Origin: CAYTLW01 sp964438735
GTDB lineage: Bacteria; Myxococcota_A; UBA9042
Reading direction: 5' to 3'
NCBI GenBank assembly: GCA_964438735.1
Contig: CAYTLW010000079.1
Span: forward strand, 1-35,984
Length of the DNA stretch: 35,984 nt
The notes under the pieces: model-generated
What the model was told of the DNA's origin: nothing
Seen by the model: the letters and a program-made list of their open reading frames with translations, nothing else
The model's database searches: none
Program-made: the position numbers and the translations under genes
Shown: piece by piece, positions 26,533-32,678 of the stretch
Numbering within the stretch: position 1 is the stretch's first letter
Layout: each line of letters begins with the position of its first letter

Positions 26533-27990
26533 GTGAAAGGGGATCTCCTGCAACGAACGCCGCCCATCGCCAAACATCGACTCGCGGCCTTCGTCGCCGC
26601 GCTGGCAGCGATCTGTCTGGCGGGTTGTAGCGCGGAGTCTGCGGCGGCGGCGGATGCGCAGGCAGAACCGGATGCGGGCACAGACACGGTCACGGGCACC
26701 GACACGGGCACGGTCACAGACACGGGCACGGTCACGGACACGGGCACGGATACGGTCACAGTCACGGGCACAGACACGGTCACAGACACGATCACAGGCA
26801 CAGACACGGTCACTGACCCCGACACCGTCACCGACCCTGACACCGCCACAGCCCCCAACATCGACGCCACCGAATCCCCCGATACCACCCCCGGCCCCCA
26901 ACTCCTGACGCCTGGCCCGGCGGTCACCGCCATCGTCACCACCCTGAACGCCAAGCCCTGGGCCTTTGCCGCGCCCGTTGGCGGCGATGTGGTGGCGGTC
27001 TCTGACGGCAAGGGCGAAGTCAAATTGCTCGGCCCGCTGGCCCTGCAGGTCACGCCCATCAAGGGCAAATTGGACGCGCCTCGCCTGGCGTTATCCCTGG
27101 CCGACACGGTCTACCTGGCCGACGCCAAGGGACTGCGTGCGGTGGTCGATGACGCGCTGGTGGATTCGCCGCTGACTCCGTTGCTGGGTGGGCCTGTGGA
27201 TCGGGCGCTGGTGGTGGGTTCGGATCTGTGGCTCATCGCCGGCGGCAATTTGTGGCGGCATCACGCCGGGCAGCTGGCCAGCGTCACGGCGCCTGGATTG
27301 CAGACCAAGGGTGCCTTCCTGGCCTGGGGCGGGGACCTCGATGGCGGTCCAGCGCTGTGGGTGGGTCATAAAAGCGGGCTGCATGCGTTGCGGGTGGTCA
27401 AGGGCAAGGTGAAGTCCTGGCACGTGGTCGCCGACCGACCCGTCGAAGAGGTGCATGCCGATGGCCAGGGGGTGATCCGGGCGTTGAGCCAGGGTCAGAT
27501 CCTGCGTCGCGAGGGTCCCGGACTGTGGACCACGTTGGAGATGACCGACGCGCCGACGGCCATGTACGGCGCGCCGGGCGTAGATGGGCTGTGGCTGCTG
27601 GGCAAGGCGCTCTGGCGATTGGAGGCCGGCTCGGTGCATCCGGTGCAGGGCGTGCCCAAGGTCGTTCAGTGGCGCTGTGACGGCCAGGGCAGGTTGCTGG
27701 GTCATTCGGATACCGGCGTCGTCCGCCTGCAGACCACGCCGCCGCCGCCGGTGCAGAAGATCAGCTGGAAGGGTCACATCAAGCCCATCTTCAGCGCCTC
27801 TTGCGCCCTCTGTCACGGCGCCGATGGGGTGGTCACCAAGCTGCACACGCCCGCCGCCTGGAAGAAGAACATCGACAACATCCTCTACAAGACCGGCAGC
27901 GGCGCCATGCCGCTGGCCCCCTACGACCCGCTGACGCCAGCCGAGCTGGCGCTCATCGCCGGCTGGAAGGCCGACGGCTTCCTGGAGTGA
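26533..27990 (+). CDS. Lipoprotein with C-terminal c-type cytochrome domain (PSCyt1-like)
   Basis: The product is 485 residues from GTG 26533. An in-frame CTG at 26548 sits five bases after AAAGGGG and could be the true start, since the GTG has no ribosome site. The signal ends Cys-Leu-Ala-Gly-Cys near residue 32. A Thr/Asp/Val repeat linker follows (about 45-110). Residues ~125-410 are repeated short beta strands resembling a small propeller. The end is a cytochrome c domain: heme site Cys424-Ala-Leu-Cys427-His428 and probable axial Met459 in a GAMPL segment, then a Pro-x-Glu-Leu-Ala-Leu-Ile-x-x-Trp helix. This arrangement matches PSCyt1-type domains of Planctomycetes and Myxococcota. It should be a lipid-anchored electron carrier. 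The stop is two bases before the next ATG, making it the first gene of a four-gene operon. Confidence 0.9.
   Translation: MKGDLLQRTPPIAKHRLAAFVAALAAICLAGCSAESAAAADAQAEPDAGTDTVTGTDTGTVTDTGTVTDTGTDTVTVTGTDTVTDTITGTDTVTDPDTVTDPDTATAPNIDATESPDTTPGPQLLTPGPAVTAIVTTLNAKPWAFAAPVGGDVVAVSDGKGEVKLLGPLALQVTPIKGKLDAPRLALSLADTVYLADAKGLRAVVDDALVDSPLTPLLGGPVDRALVVGSDLWLIAGGNLWRHHAGQLASVTAPGLQTKGAFLAWGGDLDGGPALWVGHKSGLHALRVVKGKVKSWHVVADRPVEEVHADGQGVIRALSQGQILRREGPGLWTTLEMTDAPTAMYGAPGVDGLWLLGKALWRLEAGSVHPVQGVPKVVQWRCDGQGRLLGHSDTGVVRLQTTPPPPVQKISWKGHIKPIFSASCALCHGADGVVTKLHTPAAWKKNIDNILYKTGSGAMPLAPYDPLTPAELALIAGWKADGFLE
26678..26850 (+). repeat. Thr/Asp-coding tandem repeat, copy in cytochrome lipoprotein
   Basis: This array of degenerate six-base units (GACACG, GTCACG, GGCACG) encodes a Thr-Asp/Thr-Val/Thr-Gly linker directly after the lipid-anchor region. 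Because the unit is a multiple of three, gain or loss of copies would change linker length without a frameshift. It is inverted relative to the similar array at 26036-26195, and both are read in the same codon phase. Confidence 0.8.
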
Positions 27991-27992
27991 AC

Positions 27993-29582
27993 ATGGGCCC
28001 ACGACGCAGTCATCGCCTGATTTTGCTCATTCCCCTGGGACTCTGCGCGCTCCTGGCCCAGGTCGCCCTGGCGGCGCCGCCGGCCAACAGCGCCCTGACG
28101 TGTCCTCCGCAGCCCGAGTTGTTGGATCGCTACCAGCATCTGCGCGCCTTGAGCCTGGACCTGCGCGGCACCATCCCCACCATGGCCGAGTATGCGGCGT
28201 TGGACGACCACAAGGAGGTGCCCACTGCGACGGTCGAGGCGTGGCTGGCCTCGGACGCGTTCACCGAGCAGGCGGTGCGCCGCCATCGCGACATGTTGTG
28301 GAGCAACATCACCAATCTGCGCCTGATGTCGGTGCCCAGCAACCTGCGCCGCACGGGCCAGCTCTACTGGCGCAACGGCTCCAACGTGGCCATCTACGCA
28401 CGCGGCCAGCGGGTGGCTTGCCTGGATGAGCCGGCGACCTGGGATCAGGACGGGCACCTGGTGTTCAAGACCCAGCCCGATGGCACCAAGCGCGAGGGCT
28501 GGGTGCATGTGTCCCCCTACTGGGCACCCAAGAGCAAGATCAAGGTCTGCGCCCACGACGCCCAGAGCGGCGCCGTGTCGCCCTCGGGCAAGACCTGCGG
28601 CAAGCTGGGCGCGCACCTGGACCCCTACTGTGGCTGTGGGCCGAATCTGCGCTGGTGCCGCTACGGCGACACCAACCGCCAGGTGCTGGCCGCCATGGGC
28701 GCCTCCATCGAGCGCCTGGTGCGCGACGTCATCGGCAAGAACAAGCCCTACATCGACCTGTTCAAGTCCACCACCATGGCGGTGAACGGGCCCATGGTCT
28801 TCTTCTTCAAGTACCAGGCCCAGCTCAGCCAGCCGCTACGCGTGAACCCGCCGGTGGACGTGGCCAAGCTGCCCGACCTGCCCTTCACCGCCGCCGACAC
28901 CTGGGTGAACGTGCCGCTGGCCTCGCATCACGCCGGCATCCTGACCCACCCGGCCTTCCTGTTGCGCTTTCAGACCAATCGGGCGCGGGCCAGCCGCTTC
29001 TACAATACCTTCCTCTGCCAGCCTTTCCAGGCGCCCGATGATGGCATCGATGTGTCGGCGGTGGCGGCGGTGAGCGAGCCGGATCTGCAGAAGCGACCCG
29101 GTTGCAAGTACTGCCATGGTCTGCTGGAGCCCGTCGCCTCCTATTGGGGACGCTGGACGGAGAGCGGCGCCACGTACCTGCCCAAGGTGCTCTACCCGCC
29201 CTTCAGCGCCGACTGTCAGACCTGTGCCCTGACCGGCAAGTTGTGCAGCCAGATGTGCAAGAAGGACTACAAGATCAAGGCCTACGCGGTTGCCGAGAAG
29301 TCGTTTCTGGGCATGTTGCACGCCTATGTCTTCCGCCGCCCCGAGCACGTCAAAAACGTCGAAAACGGCCCCCGCCTGATGGCCCTGGGCGCCATCGCCG
29401 ACAACCGCTTGCCGCGCTGCCTCTCCGTGCGCACCGCCAGCTGGCTCTTCGGTCGCGAGCTGGACAAGGCCGAGAAGACCTGGACCGACACCGTCGCCAC
29501 CGGCTGGGTGCAGGGCGGCTACTCGTATCGCAAGCTGGTCGGCGCCCTGGTCGCTGACGAGACCTATCGGAGGGTCCGATGA
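27993..29582 (+). CDS. Exported DUF1592/PSCyt2-like protein with one CxxCH heme motif
   Basis: The product has 529 residues. ATG 27993 is six bases after GGAG and two bases after the preceding stop. Residues 1-27 are a signal peptide ending Val-Ala-Leu-Ala-Ala. Residues ~45-110 contain LDLRGTIPTMAEY and a helix of the kind that opens PSCyt2/DUF1549 and DUF1592 proteins. A Cys-rich insert (about 170-225) follows. HHAGILTHPAFLL with NRARASRFYNTFLC, around residues 310-345, recalls DUF1592/DUF1588. Cys371-Lys-Tyr-Cys374-His375 followed by LLEP is the heme-binding motif placed as in those families. More Cys pairs lie near 410-425. It is probably a periplasmic or surface heme protein acting with the cytochrome lipoprotein and the DUF1501 protein; its reaction is unknown. 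It overlaps the next gene by four bases (ATGA). Confidence 0.85.
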   Translation: MGPRRSHRLILLIPLGLCALLAQVALAAPPANSALTCPPQPELLDRYQHLRALSLDLRGTIPTMAEYAALDDHKEVPTATVEAWLASDAFTEQAVRRHRDMLWSNITNLRLMSVPSNLRRTGQLYWRNGSNVAIYARGQRVACLDEPATWDQDGHLVFKTQPDGTKREGWVHVSPYWAPKSKIKVCAHDAQSGAVSPSGKTCGKLGAHLDPYCGCGPNLRWCRYGDTNRQVLAAMGASIERLVRDVIGKNKPYIDLFKSTTMAVNGPMVFFFKYQAQLSQPLRVNPPVDVAKLPDLPFTAADTWVNVPLASHHAGILTHPAFLLRFQTNRARASRFYNTFLCQPFQAPDDGIDVSAVAAVSEPDLQKRPGCKYCHGLLEPVASYWGRWTESGATYLPKVLYPPFSADCQTCALTGKLCSQMCKKDYKIKAYAVAEKSFLGMLHAYVFRRPEHVKNVENGPRLMALGAIADNRLPRCLSVRTASWLFGRELDKAEKTWTDTVATGWVQGGYSYRKLVGALVADETYRRVR

Positions 29583-30439
29583 GACGCGCCTCACACATCG
29601 CGTTTGCGCTGACCGTCGGTGTCGCCCTGGCCGCCTGTGCCGACAAACCCGCGCCGTCCACATCGGTGCTGGCCACGCCCCAGGACCCCGTGCAGATCGA
29701 CGAGCCTCTGGTCGAAACGAAGGACAAGCAGCCCGAGACGACGCCGGAGCCCACGCCGGATCCGACGCCGGATCCCACGCCTGTAGAGCCGGATCCGGTC
29801 GATCCCAAGCCGGACGAAACAGATCCCGTCCGCGAACCGGCGCCGAAGCCGACCGATCCCGCCGCCGAGACCGGCCAGCGCGGTGAACCCAAGGTGGTCG
29901 ACCTGCTGCCGACCCCAGAAGCGCCCCATCGGACCCGTCGGCGCATGAACCTGGACCAGCTCAACGCGGCCCTGCTGCGGGTGAGCGGCGGCATCGCCTG
30001 GACGCGCAAGGTGGGCGGCAAGCAGGTCAATGAGCTGGAGACCCTGGCCCTGACCCTGGGCAAGCCGAACTACACCGACGTCACCACCGAGGACCTGGAG
30101 TCGTCGGCGCTGTTCCAGAAGTTCCTCGACGACGCCGCCCAGTCGGTCTGCAAGAAGCTGGCGACCGCCGACGCCAAGAAACCCAAGGCCGCCGACCGCG
30201 CGCTGATGCGCCACGTGTCGGTCAAGGACACCATCGCCAGCAACCCCCAAGGCGTTGACAAGAACCTGGCCTGGCTGCTGTTGCGCTACCACGGCGTCAA
30301 GGTGGCCGCCGACTCTTCGGCGCTGAACGCCTGGCGCTTCCTGTTCCAGTCCGCGACAAGCATCGCCAAGTCGCCGGTGCAGGGCTGGCGCGCCGTCTGC
30401 GTCGCCCTGGTCGTCCACCCGCGATTCACCACGTACTAA
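29579..30439 (+). CDS. Pro-rich-linker lipoprotein of the cytochrome/DUF1501 operon
   Basis: The product has 286 residues. ATG 29579 overlaps the previous stop and follows GGAGG by six bases. Its signal ends Leu-Ala-Ala-Cys20. Residues ~40-100 form a Pro/Thr/Asp/Glu-rich linker with repeated Pro-Thr-Pro-Asp, like a wall- or surface-spanning stalk. Residues ~120-286 form a helical domain ending GWRAVCVALVVHP. That closing segment resembles the end of DUF1592-type proteins, where a Trp-x-x-Val-Cys and a His-Pro-x-Phe are common. No CxxCH is present, so it does not bind c-type heme. It is probably a helper or split-off domain of the preceding gene product. It is followed after 11 bases by the DUF1501 gene. 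Confidence 0.82.
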   Translation: MRRASHIAFALTVGVALAACADKPAPSTSVLATPQDPVQIDEPLVETKDKQPETTPEPTPDPTPDPTPVEPDPVDPKPDETDPVREPAPKPTDPAAETGQRGEPKVVDLLPTPEAPHRTRRRMNLDQLNAALLRVSGGIAWTRKVGGKQVNELETLALTLGKPNYTDVTTEDLESSALFQKFLDDAAQSVCKKLATADAKKPKAADRALMRHVSVKDTIASNPQGVDKNLAWLLLRYHGVKVAADSSALNAWRFLFQSATSIAKSPVQGWRAVCVALVVHPRFTTY

Positions 30440-30450
30440 GGAGCCTGACC

Positions 30451-31890
30451 ATGTCAAAGGAACAACGCTCCACAGCGAAGTCGATCCTGGCCCGAGCCCG
30501 CAGCCGACGCGCGTTCCTGCGCGATGTGGCTGTGGGCGGTTTCGGCGCCAGCCTGTTGGGCTCACCCCTGGCTCGCCTGGCGCTGGCCGAAGACGCCGGC
30601 TCCCCGATCGCGTCGGTGAAGGATCGCTTCTACATCTTCGTCTACTTCGCCGGCGGCTGGGATACGCTGATCTCGCTCGACCCGCGCGATCCGGCCGTCT
30701 TCACCGCCGGCAAGCTGTCCAAGACCCACATCCAGCCCGGCTACGAGCTGCTGGACGACCCGCCCGGTGGCGGCAAGCGGGTGGCCGTCAAGGACAAGCA
30801 GGGCAAGACCGTATACTTCGGCCCCTATATCGGCGACCTGGCCAAACACTTCGGCAAGGTCTCCGTGGTACGCGGCATGAGCATGGACACGCTGACTCAC
30901 GAGGTCGGGCGACGTCGATTCCTCACCGGCAAGCCGCCCAGCGGGCTCTTGGCGCGCGGCTCCTCGGGTGCCACCTGGCTGGCCAGCAAACTGGGCGCCG
31001 AGCAGACCATCGCCAACCTCGCCGTGCGGGTGGAGACCTACAACTTCGACCAGCCCAACTATGCCAGCGGCATGAAGGTGGGCAGCGTGCCCGACCTCCT
31101 GCGCGCCCTGAAGCCCGATCCCTCAGCGCTGCCGGCGAATATCGGCAAGCTCATCGACCTGACGCTGCAACAGGAAGCCGCCTGCGCCCACGCCCAGGCC
31201 TCGCCGACCTGGATGCAGGCGGCCTCGTCGCGGATCAAGGCCCGCCAGATGGTCAACGGCGGCCTGGACAAGCTCTTCAACTTCCAGGCCAAGACCGCGG
31301 CCATGGCCAAGCTGCGCGAGCACTACGGCATCGCCGCCTACGGCAAGGCGGCCCTGGCCACGCCGGAGGCCCAGGGCGCCATGGCGGTCAACGCCATCAC
31401 CGCCGGGGTCAGCCGGGTCTGCTCCATCCAGGTGCCCATTATCGACGCCCATTACGACGACTGGGCCACCGATCACGGTCCCCAGCAGCAGCGTGGATTC
31501 AACCTGATCGCGCGCATGCTCGAAGACCTCGAGCAACGCCCCTGGCCGGGCGGCGGATCCTGGCTGGATCACACGACCATCGTGGGCTTCTCCGAGTTCG
31601 GTCGCACGTCCATGGTCAACCAGCGCGGCGGTCGCGACCACGCCTTGACCAACGCCTGCATGCTGGCTGGCGCCGGCATCGACGGGGGGCGCATCATCGG
31701 CAAGAGCGCCGACGTGGCCATGGCACCGACGCCGACGAACCTGCTCAATGGCCAGACCGACAACGCCAAGGGCGAGGTCATCAAGCCGGAGCACATCTAC
31801 CGGGCGCTGCTCTGGGATGTGGGCGTGACGGCGGATGTGGCCGACTTGCGGGTGCCACCGTTGAAGGCGTTGTTGTCCAAGAAGACCTGA
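30451..31890 (+). CDS. Tat-exported DUF1501 family protein
   Basis: The product has 479 residues; ATG 30451 follows GGAG by seven bases. A twin-arginine signal, SRRAFLRD (residues 18-25), and hydrophobic stretch end at Leu-Ala-Leu-Ala-Glu. Export in folded form suggests a cofactor or metal. The body matches DUF1501 of the alkaline phosphatase/sulfatase superfamily: an FAGGWD start, DDWATDH, SEFGRT near residue 390 and a GRDH motif shortly after. DUF1501 genes are regularly paired with cytochrome-type PSCyt/DUF1549 or DUF1800 genes in Planctomycetes and related bacteria. The activity is still undefined. It closes the four-gene operon. The 34 bp after its stop, up to the convergent acylphosphatase, hold no clear terminator. 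Confidence 0.92.
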   Translation: MSKEQRSTAKSILARARSRRAFLRDVAVGGFGASLLGSPLARLALAEDAGSPIASVKDRFYIFVYFAGGWDTLISLDPRDPAVFTAGKLSKTHIQPGYELLDDPPGGGKRVAVKDKQGKTVYFGPYIGDLAKHFGKVSVVRGMSMDTLTHEVGRRRFLTGKPPSGLLARGSSGATWLASKLGAEQTIANLAVRVETYNFDQPNYASGMKVGSVPDLLRALKPDPSALPANIGKLIDLTLQQEAACAHAQASPTWMQAASSRIKARQMVNGGLDKLFNFQAKTAAMAKLREHYGIAAYGKAALATPEAQGAMAVNAITAGVSRVCSIQVPIIDAHYDDWATDHGPQQQRGFNLIARMLEDLEQRPWPGGGSWLDHTTIVGFSEFGRTSMVNQRGGRDHALTNACMLAGAGIDGGRIIGKSADVAMAPTPTNLLNGQTDNAKGEVIKPEHIYRALLWDVGVTADVADLRVPPLKALLSKKT

Positions 31891-31924
31891 ACGACCAGAG
31901 GCGAACAGGGCGTCGGAGTGTCGA

Positions 31925-32203
31925 TCAGTTGCGCACGCTGAAGCTGAGGAAGGCCTCGGGCGGCATGCGGCTGACCTGTACATCCTCGACGAGCTCGCGC
32001 AACGGCCCGGCGCGGCACCAACCGACCAGGTTGTTGATGTTGGACTCGGTCGAGTTCAGGACCGCTTCGACGCGGCCGTCCTCGAGGTTCTTGACCCAAC
32101 CGACGACGCCCCAGCGGAGCGCTTCGCGGTGGAAGGCGGAGCGGAAGCCCGCTTTTTGGATGTCGCCGGAGATGAAGACTCGGACTTGTAGTCGTCGTTG
32201 CAT
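31925..32203 (-). CDS. acyP: Acylphosphatase
   Basis: This 92-residue enzyme is a typical length for the family. It hydrolyses carboxyl-phosphate bonds such as those of acetyl phosphate or 1,3-bisphosphoglycerate in the cytoplasm. The signature at residues ~13-21 reads GDIQKAGFR, where the family usually has GxVQGVGFR; the catalytic Arg is kept but Lys-Ala replaces Gly-Val. The second signature, GWVKNLEDG, keeps the catalytic Asn. ATG 32203 has GGAG nine bases upstream. It is divergent from the acyl-CoA-binding protein gene, with 171 bp between them, and convergent with the DUF1501 gene. Confidence 0.9.
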   Translation of the reverse strand: MQRRLQVRVFISGDIQKAGFRSAFHREALRWGVVGWVKNLEDGRVEAVLNSTESNINNLVGWCRAGPLRELVEDVQVSRMPPEAFLSFSVRN

Positions 32204-32374
32204 GGGGGGCGGCTCCAGGGTGGGGACGGGGAAGAGGTTCGCGCAAGGACGCAGGACGGAGAATATGGAGTAGACCTGGGTTGGGGTGCAACCGCGTTGG
32301 CTGGGCGTGGGGGTCTACATGGATTTGGCAACGTGGTGTAGGCTGCGACCCCCTTCGTATGCAGGAGCGCCCAG

Positions 32375-32632
32375 ATGAGCACGCAAGAGGAATTCCAGGC
32401 CGCGCAGGAGCGGGTCAAGACGCTGACCACTCGGCCGAGTAATGAGCAACTTCTGAAGCTGTACAGCCTCTACAAGCAGGCCAGCGACGGTGATGTCAGC
32501 GGCAAGCGGCCGGGCATGTTCGATATGGTCCGCCGGGCCAAGTATGACGCGTGGGCCGGTCAGAAGGGCGTGGCCAAAGACGCGGCCCGGGATCAGTATG
32601 TGGCGTTTGTCGACCAGCTGATGGGCGGCTGA
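32375..32632 (+). CDS. Acyl-CoA-binding protein (ACBP)
   Basis: The product has 85 residues, the normal ACBP length, and starts at ATG 32375 with GGAG eight bases upstream. The four-helix ACBP pattern is clear: an LKLYSLYKQA helix with ligand-binding Tyr and Lys, a GDVSGKRPGMFD turn, an AKYDAW helix with the CoA-contacting Lys, and a late Tyr in QYVAFV. ACBP binds long-chain acyl-CoA esters in the cytosol and buffers them for lipid metabolism. It is mainly a eukaryotic family with scattered bacterial members. It is a lone gene divergent from acyP. A 6-bp hairpin overlaps its stop codon. Confidence 0.94.
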   Translation: MSTQEEFQAAQERVKTLTTRPSNEQLLKLYSLYKQASDGDVSGKRPGMFDMVRRAKYDAWAGQKGVAKDAARDQYVAFVDQLMGG

Positions 32633-32640
32633 ATCGCCCA
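32622..32640. terminator. Hairpin at the ACBP/amylase convergent junction
   Basis: TGGGCG and CGCCCA form a perfect 6-bp stem with a seven-base loop that contains the ACBP stop codon. The next gene on the opposite strand ends at 32679. It could act as a bidirectional terminator or mRNA end, but no T-tract follows on either strand. Confidence 0.3.
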
Positions 32641-32678
32641 GCGGGAATCATCGCGCCGCAGGAATGTTCCGGGGCCGT

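Noticed and set aside
26678..26850. Thr/Asp repeat considered as a CRISPR or origin iteron array
   Set aside because: The short degenerate six-base units lie wholly inside a coding frame, directly after a lipoprotein signal, with no spacers and no replication gene nearby.
32204..32374. Promoter boxes between acyP and the ACBP gene
   Set aside because: TTGGCA and TGTAGG-like words occur but not at workable spacing, so no promoter is called.
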